Positions 11,212-24,800 of a stretch of DNA of 64,000 nucleotides are shown here, one piece after another. The notes beneath the pieces were generated by a model. The model did no database searches and was not told the origin of the DNA. It worked only from the letters and a program-made list of their open reading frames with translations. The stretch is from assembly GCF_031877795.1 (NCBI RefSeq), contig NC_133931.1:128564621-128628620 (forward strand). The letters run 5' to 3'. The number at the start of each line of letters is the position of its first letter. Position 1 is the first letter of the stretch. The position numbers were made by a program, and so were the translations under genes. Origin of the DNA: Strix aluco (lineage: Eukaryota; Chordata; Aves; Strigiformes; Strigidae).

Positions 11212-14200
11212 GTACCCCGTACAGTATGGTACAAAGGTATGTTGAGTCTAATAATTTTGTGTGCTAGTGTCAGATTACTCTGATCCACTATCAGTAGGTC
11301 CACTATTTAGATTTCCATCTCTTGTTGACACATTTCACACATTGCAGTTTAATGATCTCTTTCGTTGAGCTGGGTGATGAGCCTTCACACAAACACATTT
11401 GGTTCTTCATTTTCCTGGATAGTGTACCCACATGGTTTTTGTCCAAGTCCATTTTGTTTCTTGAATTGCCACCTTTAGCATCAGGACTTCTGACTTCTAT
11501 TCTCTCAGCTTTCATCTAAAGACCCACTAAGAAGCTCGTCTGTGCCAACAGTTTCTCCAGGCCTGTTGGAGACATGTTGAAATGTCCCGCTCCTTATCGG
11601 TTTCTCACAGCTCTTTAACAGATCTTACTATTCTAAGTATTTCTTGGTTTATTGTCCATATTGTCTCCAACAAGAACTCATCCTTTTCCACTCTAGCACC
11701 TGTAGAATACCAACACAAATTTGTGAGCGCTAGACCTTTTTGTAGATGACTCCGTTTCTAAGCTATTGTCTCCTTTCCTAACTTGGGCAAAGCCAGACTT
11801 TGCTATATTACAATACAGCAAGATTCCCTGAGGCTGTTACTTCATTTTAAAACCAGTTGCTATCCAGTGCTATGGCATAAACTGCTGTGACATTGCAAGG
11901 GGCTCTGTGACATACAAGCTCTGGCATGTAGTCTGTCATTTTTGCCTGTAAGCAAAATTTTGGGAAAAGTACAAGCTTTCATTTTGTTAATGGAAATAAA
12001 TGTGAGCTAATCAGGTAGAACTTAGTTTCCAATTCCCTTTTTTACGTCCTGAAAGAGGGATGGGAGTGGGGTGTGTATAAGCCTTTCTTAAAAATCTGTT
12101 TGTCCCTGTAACAAGACATAGCAGTACTGGTATTAAAAATAAAGGCAGAGATTTTTGTTTCAAAATTGTCTACCTAAATTCTATAAAAATAAGAACCCTA
12201 AGAAAATAATGAAATAAAACAGCCATATGAAGTGGTATTTAAACTTTAGATAAATCTCCATCTGTAGTTTTCAAAGATCAGAAGCATTTTCTTCTGGACA
12301 GGTCTGTTAAACATTACTTTGTAGAGTAAGACAGTCATCTAGTACTTAAAGCTAAAGAAATTAAATCGAGCTGTGCTAATTTAATTTAATTTTTATGCTG
12401 GTCCTTTGCTAACTGATAATTTTTAAGTATAATCTGGTTTCATTATGATATTTTTTCCCAAAATTATCTGCATAAAGTTTGTTTTATTAAACAAGCCTGT
12501 ATGTGTATTTCTTGCCTGCCTGCATGAAAGGTAAGCTAAGGTATATAGAGATTATCTAATTAAAGTCCTCTGTGTCAAGTAAAGTCTTGCTCATTTATTT
12601 GTGTTTGTATTTCTCTGACAGCTCTTCAGCAGCTATGCGGCTTTATTACTGCTTTAGAGAATGTGAAAATATATCTACGCACTGGGGCCACAGAAAGTAT
12701 GCTCCATTGTCTTTTCACAATTAAAATCCAACATTAAATATTTGACTAGGAGAAAAAAAGACTGTGACATTTAGAAGTTTTTTACATGCTTGTATATATG
12801 TGAATCTGTGGGTGACTCATTACTACTGGCAGCAAGGCACTGGCCCATTTTTTCCAGAAAAACCATACAGGCCTCATGTAAGTCCTTCCAATTTCTGAGC
12901 AAAAGCTACAGCACTACAGTGTAGCCAAGGTATGGATATAAAAGATCTTTTAACTGGAAGTCAGTTTATGTTTATGCTTATATAAAAACTAAACGGGGCA
13001 CAAAGTGAGCCCCACAGCATTCCTCCCCCAACTGCGCTGTGCTGCTACAGACACCCTGATGTTGCAGGCAAGTAGCTGCAAATGCTCTTGTTAATTGTGA
13101 CAAAAACTGGAGAAGGAAGGGGACAGAATTTCCCAAAATGCTTATACTTCATAAAGGAATACTAGCACAAGGCTTCAGAGCAGCATAGACAGCATTTGAT
13201 TTTGCCAGCCAGCCATGGACTATGGTCTGGCTATTGGGGGGCAACCCAAGAAAACTGGGCTTGCTGTTCCTGCAGTAACCCAGGGATGGGAAGAGAGGGA
13301 GGGCCAAGTACTGGTGGAGGAAAAGATCATCCCGTTCACTGTTAATCGCTCTCGTAGACACCCCAGGAGCAGCCAGCCGGCTTTCCATGCTTCTGTCATA
13401 GACAAAGCAGGTATGTCCACCTGGAATGCTGCTGCCGCATATGATCCTGCGTTCCTGTTGTTAACAATCACCTGCCCGTGTGGCAGACGCTGTGGGGTGA
13501 CTGTAGCAATAGATTGTTCAAACATTCTGGAGCCAGTTATGGTAGATCCTAAGCACCTTTGTCTCCTATAGAAAGATAACGACAACAAAGGCTTGCAGTC
13601 TGAGGAAGGATGGAGCTTTTAAAACTGCATAGGATACCTTGCTCTGGCATTCAATTGAAAGATCACTCTGTAGGAAACACTACCTTTAAAGTGTTATTAT
13701 AGTTTTACACTGCTGTAGGTGATGAATAAAATTATTTGTAGTTGTGAGCAAGGGCAATTTATTTGGTTTATGACAGTTAAAACACTTTATTTGTTGCAAA
13801 TGCAATGCAGTACCCAGCTTTATAAACTGGACATTGCTGGAACAGATTAGACAATGGCTGTCAAATAGCTGCTCATCATAATGTATCAGTTCCTGAAACT
13901 GCTGGGTTTGGGTGTGTCATGACTCCCTCTATTTGCTCAAAAGAAAAGGTGTATTTAAAATACTTTTTGTATCAGGAACTTACAGTGCTATTCATGGGTA
14001 AGAGAAATTTCTCACTACTTTTGTACCCTCTCCAGAATACTGTAGGAGACATATTTTACAAGATGCCATTCAATATTGTGTTTACCTAAATGAACATTTA
14101 CAAATCTATTGGAATTGTTGGGTATTTTACAAACTATGTATGAGTTAGGCATTATGTGGGATGGATTTCTTGTTACTTATGAAGGTTTATATGCTGTCAC

Positions 14201-15962
14201 TGTGTAAGTGCTGTTTCCTACAATAATTAAACCCAGTTGGGATCCCATAAAAGGCTAGGGCACAACAGGGACTGAACAAGCTGCATTGCCCAAGGAGTAA
14301 AGCAGAGAACAGTCAGCATTTCTGAGTATTCCCATTTCTTCTCAGGCCTTCTGTGATCAGGAGAAATGGATTAACTATCTGGTTAATCTCCCTGAATTAG
14401 TTTATTTATGCTGGATGGTTTCTTATAATGGGAGCAGTAGTCAAGCCAGTCTCTCACTCTGTCAAACCACTCGACACATAGGTCTCTTCTCAATTGTGAT
14501 GTTGCTTGCTATGACAGGGATGGACTGTATCACCTAATTTACCTGTATGAATGCATAAATAAAGATCAGTGTTGTTACTGTTCTTAATGTAATGTAGTAG
14601 TGGTTTTCCAAATAACATGTTAATAGACAAGAAAATTACTACTATTCAAACTTTGCTGCATAGAAAAATACTTTAATTAATCCATAGCCTAGACTAAGCA
14701 GTGATAAAATACAAAGTTTAGACTGCACAGGACATTACAATGAACATAATTCTTCCCTTTAGCTTGATGTCACACTTTTTTGCTATTCTTAAAAGTAAAG
14801 TTGATTGTGTGTGTAAGACACTGTATAAAATGTTTGTTGACATCTTCTCCGTTGCTTAATGTATAAAAATATATTGGGTTTCCATCAAATTTAACTTTTA
14901 AAAAAGAGAATTATTGGAAGAAATGAGCCTCTACAAAAATACGCCACTGGTTCAGACTTACAAGCTTACCTGAGAGAACAAAGGTGTTGACTCAAAACAC
15001 AAAAGCATTCACACATGCAGTGGGAAAAATGCAACCTTGGTAGACTGCAGGACAGGAAAGCAAAAGTGACAATGTGGGACCTCATGTACTTATCAGTTTA
15101 GCAGTGATTCCATACTTTATACAAAGAGAAAAAAAAAAAAAAAAAAGGTTGAACCATGCCAATGAATTTGTCAAAGCATCTACAGTATATGCTGTGTTTT
15201 TGTGCTCCTTCATTTTGATGTTGCCTTGCTGAGGTATCTTCATTTTCTCCCATTTTGGCCTAAAATGGGTTGGTGAATGCAGACCCTGCAAGATTATGAA
15301 AGAAACATAATTATTTTCCAAGCAATATGGTTAAGAATGCTAGGATTAAGTGTTATGCATGTTCACTCTGGAGACTAAAATGTCTGGGTACATCAGAAAA
15401 AGTCTTATTGCTGAGGATGAAGGAAGGCAGCAGATCTAGAATTGGTTAATAAGATGTAAAGCCAATCACCTATATGATCTCAGTTCAGACTCATCCCAGA
15501 CCATGATGACCAGAATTTGTCATTGTTTGATGATTCATGGTGACCATGAGAACACATTATGTCTCAACAGTTTTAATGGGAAGAACAGCGCTCAAGTGGT
15601 TGGAGATTTAAGCCTCCCTTTCACAGAGGGATGATTCCCCAAAGTTGAGCCTGAAGTGCAAGTACCAGGGAACTTTTAGTATCGTAATGTCATTTATATG
15701 CACACAGTGATAAACAGAGAATGCAGCATCCATTTCCACACACTCCCACATGCATACCCATCATTTTTTACACTTTGTTAAATAGAGAAGTGTAGTACCT
15801 TAACTACTTTTGACTGACATATTGTGAAAGTAGCTACCACTGGAAGATGCAAATACTTCTGACAAGTAGAAACAGAAAACTGGAAATGACTGTATTGAGT
15901 TGTCTAAACAATCAAGGACAAGGATGGAACAGTGGTTCAGTTTAATGTTGGTACATAACAGA
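11212..15962. other. Intergenic DNA between convergent CFAP69 and FAM237B
   Basis: I see no exon with convincing splice sites and family similarity. Two overlapping opposite-strand ORFs of about 120 aa at 13215-13588 sit in slightly GC-richer sequence but have no recognised product. A poly(A) run is at 15131-15147. Unannotated 3' UTR of either neighbour could extend into this stretch. Confidence 0.6.
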
Positions 15963-16367
15963 CTAACACCATATCCTGTAGTTACCTTCTAAAGTTCTAT
16001 GTGAGTATGTGGAAGCATATTTGGGAGACATTAATTGTCTTCTGCCCATTCCATGGGATCTCGAGAGCACACAGTCTACATACATATCCCAGAAGTTCTG
16101 GGCTAAATCGTTGAAGAGTTCATTGTGCTTGGGCTTAGGGGATTCCTTCAGGAACATCATGAAGTCCCAGAGATCAATGACTGTATCTGCTACCTTGAGT
16201 TTCTTCATTTCCACCAGTCCATGGGATGACACCTCCCAGCACTGGTGGTCAATCTGACCCAGGCTTGCAGGAATTTCTTTCTGATAGTCTGGATTGGCAT
16301 ATACCAAATTCAGTATCAATACACACCCCAGCTGAAGATACCACCTTCGTTTCCACAGAAATTCCAT
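15963..16367 (-). CDS. FAM237B: FAM237B, neurosecretory protein GM (NPGM) precursor
   Basis: A 134-residue secreted peptide precursor of the FAM237/NPGL-NPGM family, expressed in the hypothalamus in chick. The paralogue NPGL promotes feeding and fat storage. Residues 1-24 form a signal peptide (basic KRR, then hydrophobic LGCVLILNLVYA), with likely cleavage before Asn25. Residues 25-107 give an 83-residue mature peptide with only two cysteines (43 and 99), fitting the family's single disulfide. It ends ...SRSHGM, followed by Gly108 as amide donor and the dibasic cleavage site Arg109-Arg110. Gly-Met-amide is the feature that names NPGM and separates it from NPGL. The conserved core VADTVIDLWDFMMFLKES is intact. 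The start chosen is the Met directly before the signal peptide; a longer frame reading upstream crosses a splice acceptor. Convergent with CFAP69, as in human. Confidence 0.92.
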   Translation of the reverse strand: MEFLWKRRWYLQLGCVLILNLVYANPDYQKEIPASLGQIDHQCWEVSSHGLVEMKKLKVADTVIDLWDFMMFLKESPKPKHNELFNDLAQNFWDMYVDCVLSRSHGMGRRQLMSPKYASTYSHRTLEGNYRIWC

Positions 16368-16385
16368 ACTCCAAGAAGATACCTG
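16368..16385 (-). other. FAM237B: FAM237B splice acceptor and 15-base 5' UTR of the coding exon
   Basis: On the minus strand a pyrimidine-rich tract ends in tttctttcag immediately before 16382, and 15 untranslated bases precede the ATG. This implies at least one upstream non-coding exon on the minus strand, at higher coordinates. Confidence 0.75.
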
Positions 16386-18244
16386 AAAGAAAGTGTATAA
16401 AATCACAGTGATTCTACCATTATGTAGTTCATTCTCACATAACTTTCAAGAGTACCCCAAGAGATCATTTATGCATATATACAGAAAAATATTTCTTTTC
16501 AAACCATAGAATATATACCAGTCAATAAACCCTGACAATGGAGCTAGGTTTGCACCTAGAAATTGTTAATGCTGTTTAGAACATGAAAACCCGAAGCAGA
16601 AAGTTTGAAGTGATCGTAGCCTGCATCAGAACTGCTCCTTGAGCTCAAGACTTCTTCCCTTAAACTCCTGTGCTTAGATCATCAGTAAAATCAGATTAAT
16701 AGCAAATGCTTAAAGAACCCTTTTGGTATACTATTTTAAATAAGTGCAAACAAGTAACAGCGTTAGAAATAGCCAGTCTTTCATGGAACAGTCCAATTCA
16801 GAATGGTGGTGATGACGGAACAGTAAACCAGATCATTACATTGTATTGGGTGAGCGTGGGCAGGTTATGAACTCATTCAGGAGCTGTTGCAAGACCGGAA
16901 AAAGCAAATTTCTTTCTGGCTTATGTTAGAAGATTAAGCAAACTTTTTGCACAATTCTTTCTAGCATATATGTAAAACACAGAAACTATCTGGACAACCT
17001 GAGATGGAAAGAGTAATAGCACAGGAGGCATAATGACAACTTCAAATGCTATAGAATATGTAGTCATTATTATACATGATTCCATCTGGGAAAACAGCAG
17101 TTTTCCTACGATGCATATTCCATATGCTCAAAGCAGGTTTAGACAGAACATCACTAAAACACCTGATAAATTTTTTTTCAGTCCTTCCTATCAAGATAAA
17201 GTGCAGTGGAAGAGGATAGTAAACATAAAGAGGAAAACAAACAAACGATATACAAGTGAACACAGGAAGAAGTCTTAAGAAAAAAATGAGTCAAGTGTCT
17301 CAGATAGTGTCCCTTATTTTGGTGTCCTGAATCAATTCTATGTCAAATAGTTGGTGCTATGCTCATTTCCAGTTTCCAATTCAGAATGTAAAACACAATT
17401 ACAAAATTATGTGAGATTTTCTGCAGATACAAAACAACATTTTGGGCAACTGTGCAAATTTTATTGGGAACTTGGCCAGAATTACACGTGTGCTCTCCAA
17501 CTCAGAATGCCTTTGGGCACTGGCAATATGAAAAGTTAGTCTGTGATGCCTCTGAAGTGTTAACACACTGACATCCTCTCTGCAACTCCTAGTGATGCAA
17601 TTAAAGAGAGGATAACCCACAGATACTACAACATACATGGGAACTGTGTATAAGAAGACAGAGTTGTGGTGACACCATGGAGTTCACAGTCATACCAAGC
17701 TCAGTCAGGAAACAGGACAGCTTGAAACAGGCCCTTTTGCTGTGGCCTCAGCGTTCTGGGATGATGGTTAGTTTGAATGTGCCATTAACACTGCTGCAAC
17801 CATCTGAGGTCCCTAAACTCATGTATTCCTTTACCTCACCTTTGGGACTCAAGGGAATGAGAGAGACAGATAGCCCCCCACCTACCTCCTTTCTAAAACT
17901 TCCCTTGCTAGCTACATTTCAGCAAGCCACAGGATTACCTGCCTCAGTATCCCAAGAGCTTATGAATATGCATTAAAGTTTCTCTTCCTTGGATTGTTAG
18001 AAAGATGGCTCCAGCAAACAAGCAGGGATGGAAATGCTTCTCTTCACACTTCCACTTCACTAGGCACCAGCATTTAAAAGAAGGACACACTAGCAATTTA
18101 GCTACAAAGTAGGAAAACGGCAGCCAGGAAGCCACCAACATTTTCAGTTGTTTTGATTTCATGTTTTAATCCAGCTAAAAACTAAAATGCTAAAGGTCTA
18201 TTTGAACACCTCAGACAGGAGCAGAGACCACAACAAACCTCACA

Positions 18245-18312
18245 GAGACTCTGAACTACTAGTAGTAGTTCAAATACTAGTAGTTCAAGACAAGTACTAC
18301 TTCAGTAGTCTA
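18245..18312. repeat. Short degenerate AGT/TAG-rich repeat
   Basis: The words 'ctagtagtagttcaa' and 'actagtagttcaaga', then 'agtactacttcagtagtc', form a small patch of repeated and partly inverted AGT/ACT units. Confidence 0.6.
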
Positions 18313-18532
18313 TTCAGTACAAGACAGATGAGTTTCACAAAGGCAGTAACTAAAGAGCCACAGAAGTTATACTCACAGTGTTCTGTGATGAGATGGAAGT
18401 CAGTAGCCTTCAAACAGTAGTCAGCCACTTGGAGAAGAAAAATTCCTGACAGGGCTGCAAGTGCCCGGCAGCTGCTGGATGCTCCGAGGATGCCGGGATT
18501 ACACTGCACAGGGACAATGCTGCCACTGGCAA

Positions 18533-18550
18533 AGCAGCAGCAGCAGCAGC
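18533..18550. repeat. (AGC)6 trinucleotide repeat
   Basis: Six perfect AGC units sit within a GC-rich island-like stretch at about 18440-18740, upstream of FAM237B. Confidence 0.9.
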
Positions 18551-18657
18551 ATGAACTCAGGTCAGTGGGGAAGGCGGGAGGGAGCTGTGGCTGTGGCAGC
18601 CCCACCTCTTTCTGCAGCAGGCGCTGGGTGTCAGCCGAGCCTGGGCTGGGGTCCCAC

Positions 18658-18803
18658 CTGCAGAGACTGCGTTCGGGTGGGTGGGTGGCTGGGTGTGTTT
18701 GGGGAGGGAAGGGGAGAGGCAGGGGGCTGTCAGAGGGAGGAAAATACAACGGACAGCAAATCTTTCTCCAAGTCAGTAACATGAACGCTCTTCCCTTTTT
18801 ATA
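18658..18803 (-). promoter_or_regulatory. FAM237B: Candidate TATA promoter and non-coding exon 1 of FAM237B
   Basis: On the minus strand TATAAAAA lies at 18803-18796. A start site would be expected around 18770, and a donor-like CAG/GTGGGA follows at 18658/18657 in GC-rich sequence. Splicing from here to the acceptor at 16382 would give the 5' UTR implied by that acceptor. A TATA promoter suits a tissue-restricted neuropeptide gene. This is inference from motifs alone; other donors are possible. Confidence 0.35.
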
Positions 18804-21800
18804 AACGGAGGTTTCCATCCACAGTCCTGTCCGCCCACCAGAACATGCACCCATCAGAGACAACGTTTCAAAATGAAAACAGGCATACAGCCCAGAATTT
18901 ATAGGCACAATGTGCATCCACTATTCCAGTGCCCTTTTTGTAGAAACTCCCTGACTTGAGATCAATTTTACACTATTTAAAAATAACCCATAACTTGGTT
19001 ACCAGATGCTGTTTTATTTGTACTTGACAACATCCCCTCCAGAAGCTGGGGCCAGTGCTGGCTGCTACGCACTGATGCTCACATCTCCCATCTTCCAGCC
19101 AGCAGCAGCCCAGCTGTGCCAGCGGCTGAAGACTCTTCTGTTGGTTTGTTTCTGGCCAGTTGCTTTCTCTGCTAAGGAACTAGGCTCACACACATGTTTA
19201 GAAGAGCTCCATTTCCTTTGCGGGAGAGAAGCTTATGAAGAAGCTTACTTACATTTCTAATTATTTCTTCCATACATGTTCTCATGATACACCAGTTAGG
19301 ATGCCTCCTCAGATACTGAAGTGTAAGACCAAAAATAGAGACAGATTATTGTTCCAACTGCTGTCGATTTCCTGTGGGTATGTATGTTGCAGGTTAACCC
19401 AGCCAGACCCAGTACACTATATAAAATAACTTCTATATCCCGCTAGTAAAATAAGGTTAAAAATACCATTTTAATTAAGGGGTGTCAGGGACCTTAGAGT
19501 ATTAAAATCTGTAAAAGGCTTTGGCTTCCTATAGTGGAAGATGCTCTATTAGTGCAAAGTGTGTTCCTAAGGGCAAATTTCTGTCCATAAATTCGCAATT
19601 CTGTTTCTCCCTCAGTCCTGGCACTCCTCCTTGGATAACTGATGCAACTCCACACTCAGCAAACTGGATTTCTGGAGCCTGTTCTAGGTATCTATTGTGC
19701 CTAATTCAGGACAGGTTGCCCAAAATTGAATTCTACAAGGATGAGGATTATTACAGCTATCTTGTCTTACATAATTAAAGCTTAGATTTCTTTACACAGA
19801 TTTTTCTGACAAATTTCTCAACATATATATTCAAATCACCTCTTTAAATCAATGAATTAGGTCATATTCTGAAATGCAGATGATGTTTTAGAGAACTCTT
19901 CAATCGTTGCATACACACTTTCTAAACTCTCCAAGGAGACTGTTGCTTTCAAGGAAGATCATCAGTCTTTCACCTTCAAAGGCACTAGAGCTTATTCAAA
20001 GTTTGTCAAAGTAAAACCATCAGCAGCCAATATCATTAAACTTGAAGCATTTTTGCAAATACACTGAAATTCTGTGTTTCCTTCTAAACTGCTGCTGTTT
20101 GATGTCAGATTATAATGCTGCATGTAGCTGCCTTTTATGTCACAAATTCCTACAGCTGGGGATATGCAACAAAACCAGTTACAAAAAATGGCAACGCTAT
20201 CGATATCATCTCAGAAATGTTCCAGAATTCCTGTACCGACTTCTGCACTAAAGGACTGGATCCTGAAACACTGAAATCCCCCACTTCACTGGTGTCTCAG
20301 TGCAGTTCATCACTCTGCAGAATAACAGTTCATAACCTGAGAACTACTGCATAAGGGATGTCCCAGCCCTTTTCCTATTGCATATAATGGAAGGAAGTCA
20401 TTTTACTCACCTACTGAGGGCTGGAAATGGCTCTTGCCAAGAGAAGGCAGCTGGGAGTTCCTGTGGCTCAATGCTACGTGCTCTGGAGAGAGTTTCTTGA
20501 GCTACTTCACTTCATCTTTCAGTCTAGATGCCCACTTACGAGGAATAACTTGCAGACCTGCGGCCTTTAGCAGTGTGATTTCCTCATCTACTAACTTTAG
20601 AGACCAGAATCTGCCCTGAATAGTGCTAGGATCTATGAAATGTGAAGTGTTTTGAAGACCTATGGCATGAGGAGTGGTAAACAGGGTTACTCTAGAGAAC
20701 CAAATTTGAAAGCCAAAGGAAAACACTTGCATGGAACGCTCAAGTAGAAGACAAGCTTATTTTCCGCACAATGTGTGGCAAATACTTTGTCTGCAAGTAG
20801 TGTTCAGGGCAACTTAAAAACAAGCGCTCCAAATGTCACCGGTCTGATCACTGCTTCACAGAAATTGCATCTTTGTGAAGGCTGTTCAAAAGTTCACAGC
20901 AAATGTCAGCTATCTGAGGCACTGGCAAGACTTGGGCTTCTTCACAGCTTCACTCCTTCTCTTGAAAGACATGAAATTTCAAGAGGCTGCTGTTCAAAGT
21001 GCAGTGAAAATGCTGCATCTGGCACACAGGAGAAAACCACTTCACTCTGCAACACCGGGTCCATGTAGAAATCAAAACCTGCTGAACCTATGCACAAAAC
21101 CAACAGCTCCCTGCAAGGCTGTGTGTGCAGTTTGACATCGGTAACTCTCCTGCATGAGACATTGCCTGAAGGAACACGGTCTGCTCTATACCAGGAGAGG
21201 GCTGATGTAACTAAATTGCAGCTGCTCCTTTCTTAAATTCGAGTGTCACCCAACAGCTCAGGACTCTAATTTAAACTTTATTTTTCTGTGCAGTATATTA
21301 CCACGTATGAAAATTAATGTACCCAGGATCATGCTGTCTGAAGCGCTTAAGCATGTGTAACTGTTAACAGTTCCAGAGAACCTCCTCGCTCTAAAGGAAG
21401 GCACAGCTGATGAGAACATAGGACTAATATGTAGTAAAATTGGGCCTATTAGGGTTTCACAACATGCTTTGGTGGAACATGACAGGAACAGCCTGTTCTT
21501 TCAAGTGGAAATGTAATAATTTCTGTCATGAAAACAATATATACAGTACTTAAAGGCAAATACAAACCTGCTCTGCAATGACAACAATAACTAGCTACCT
21601 TCTGGAAGCCTTTCCAGCTAAGCAATGTAAACACCGTTTCAAAATCTTGTTTCAAAAAAATAAGCCATGTTCGAACTTACACAGCTATATAGAAGAAAAC
21701 ATGTGGAAGACTGGAATATAGTTAGCTTATCTCTGGACTCTTCGTATCATTGAAAGAAGCTAAAGCTGTATTAGATGTAATTGCTCCTTGAAATTCTAAA

Positions 21801-24800
21801 GCAGCCTTCATAACCAAGGAGATGAAAGCATTAGGAAGGCTGTACAAGGGATCTACCTTTAAGAAAGCTCCTTCACATCATTAATCAAAACAGCTTTCAG
21901 TAAGTTTTCAAGTTAAGAAAAGCTTTTCCTCTTTTTGCTTGCTTTATGCACTATCAAATGTATTAGCGTGATCAATCCCACAGTGAAACAGCCAACATTT
22001 CAAACGCAGTTAAAGGTATGTAACGGCAGGTAGTTGCACAGCTCTTTGGCCACTGCATTGATTCCTTCTTGTCAGCCAATTCCTGCTTAAAACATCTAGG
22101 TGTAGTAGCGCCACATACCGGAGCAAACACGGTGATTTCGTTCTACTCCAACAGCCAGACAGCAACCCCTCAGTCCCTTTTCTTCACCATGCAGATTTAT
22201 TTTTATCATGCTCCTCTTGATTTTCCTAAATAAATTCACCATTTTTAATCTTAAAATTAGGTATTCCCAGAACACAACTATAGAAATCAAAATGCTAAGG
22301 AGCAGATTTTTCTTAGGAAAATCAGTTCAAATAAAAAATTCTCTTTTTAAAGCGCCACCTTGTCACCAATGTTCTCTCAAGAATCTGTTTATGTGAAAAT
22401 TCTTTGGTAATATCTAAAAATTCATGTCCCCAAGTGAAAATGGTTCTGAAGGCTGACTTTAATATTTCATTTTCCTTTATGGTATCATGCATCTTTGTCA
22501 GTCAAGCACTGAGGGATCATCACCTGTGGGAGAACCCATGAATTTAAATTGACAGATCAGAATTATTGGCAACTAATAATCCTGCAGGATGTGACATGAA
22601 GTTTGTAGGATGGGAGCACCATGAAGAAAGACACCAATCATGTTTATTAGGTAAGTACTGTTATTACAATTTCTATTTTAGGACAGGTAAGGTCAAGGAA
22701 AGTCAATCTGCGATTATCTTCATAAAATCTCATAAAATCTAATGTACCTGAAAGTACATAAAAGCTTGGGTTGCAGGTAAAAGCCCTTAAAATCGGAGAC
22801 CCTATCCATATACTTGGGAAAGCAGATTTTTTTTTCAGCTGGTGATTAAATATAAATGGGATTCAGAGAAAAATTGTGTTGTGTTCTCCATCCTGCAGGG
22901 ATTCAGGAAGAATGCCAAAGAGGGAGCATACGCCACATGTACACCCACAGACTCCAGCACTGCCGTTTCACACAATAAGTTTTATGAGATGGGATTAAAG
23001 ACAAAAGTGTCTATTTCTAAGATTTTGAGCTTTTTAACTGATAACCAAACTTGGGCAAAATAAAATGCTTCCCTCCAAATTCCTCCAACATCGATAGTTT
23101 TTCTAGAGCATGACTTTCAAACTGTTGTACTTCAGCTTATTCTTATTGTAGTTGAGGTGCCTCCATCTAGTGGCACTTTATTGTACTGAAGAGCGTATCC
23201 TTGGAATTGATTAAATCCCTTCTTTAAATTGTTTTTAAAAATAAAACTGTAGAAGTAATACATCAATTTTTTAGAACATCTGGACCTTGGATATGTTGGT
23301 GTAGTTATTTCTTTCAACTACAAAGGCCTTTATGCCAGCTTCCCGGCACTGCAATGAACCATTGTATGCATGTTCAGAAAGGCAAGGAAAGAAAATTGAC
23401 TTGCATTTTTAAATTATTTCAACTCTATTTTAAAATAAAGCGATGTTGCTAAAACATTTCAGCCTAATTGTTAAGTATTTCCATCGAAGTTAGATCTTCT
23501 CTAGACTGAGAAAAACAGCACATAAAGTACAAATTTCAAAAAACTGCTGCTGGAAGCTTTAAAATTGTTGTGGGAAAAGATTTTATGGCCGCTTCTTTTT
23601 AGAGTTGATGACAGCACTCTACCTAGTGATTTATATCATGAGAGAAAAGAAACAGAGTGGTAAAACCATAATTTGATGTAGCAGTACCCTTATGCTTTTC
23701 AAGCAATCATATACAAGTATTTGAAGCACACATTGAGAACAGAAAGAGCAGGAACTGAAGCGTTATTTGGCATGAAACTCAGAATATGCATTGACTACGT
23801 ATAAATCAGTTTGGAGATTTTTAAAATGCTATCAGCCTTTGTATGACTGAATTGTAGCTATCTCTGTGACTACACACCTGCACACTCTTACATAAACAGG
23901 ATTCACTGAGTCACCCTCTGCATCACTGATCAGCAGCGTCTGAAGTAAAGAAATAACAGAGTGATGTTCTATGACCAGGCTGGACAGTGAAGTGCTCACA
24001 GCCCTGTTACTTCAGTTCAAGTACGGCACACCCACTAGTGATTAAACAGCCAGCACAAACCAAAAGAAAATGATGATGGAATCGGTGCTGCCCTGGCAAA
24101 ACAGAGTCACTTCAGGTGACCAGATACATTTTTGAAGCAAAGTATTTAGAAAATAAACCATCTGAAAGTCCTCAAACTTTAGAGTTTTAAATGATTCCAT
24201 TTCAGTATGTTTTAGGATCGATTCAGTTTCAGTGTGTTTTAGCATCGTGTATGTGTGGTCATGTACTTACTGGTATAAAAGGTTCCAGAAAATGCACAAT
24301 GGCACATTTCAAATGAAATGTTACTTTATTCCCTGCAAGGTATGAGATTGTTGGCATGAGCTTGCTCAGTGCTGCAATAAATCTAGTGTTACGTCAACGG
24401 ATTTAACACCTTCATCTCACAACATATATGAGACCAGTTTTTCCTTATTTCTCTTTCTTGAGTTGTGGGTCGATTACATGGGTTGAATTAACATCAGTTA
24501 GTGGCTCTGCTGGCATCTCTGGATCAGTCTACACATTAACCTGTTGTAGGATTTGACCTCCTGTGTGTGCTGAGAAAGTTCAGCACACTGAATAGAAGGC
24601 TCTGCTAACCCGACAAGTCACACACCCTGCTGCTCTCAACAGTCGTAATGATTCAACAGTACCAAATTCAAACAGTGTGCCTCACAAAAGCAGAACAAAG
24701 CATGAAAACGCAAGATAATTTGATATATACTTGTATTGCTATCCAAGGAGAGCTCAGGGCCTATGACTGGATCCTTGAAGAACTTTGCTGATAACCTTTT

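Larger units (their letters stand above)
16386..18657 (-). other. Probable FAM237B 5' intron; no other gene recognised
   Basis: AT-rich sequence between the coding exon and the candidate first exon. Short ORFs on both strands near 17040-17280 and 17350-17980 show no family resemblance or good splice context. Confidence 0.5.

Noticed and set aside
18297-18917. 206-codon minus-strand ORF near the candidate FAM237B promoter
   Set aside because: Includes the TATA-like element and poly-Cys from the AGC repeat read in another frame; not protein-like.
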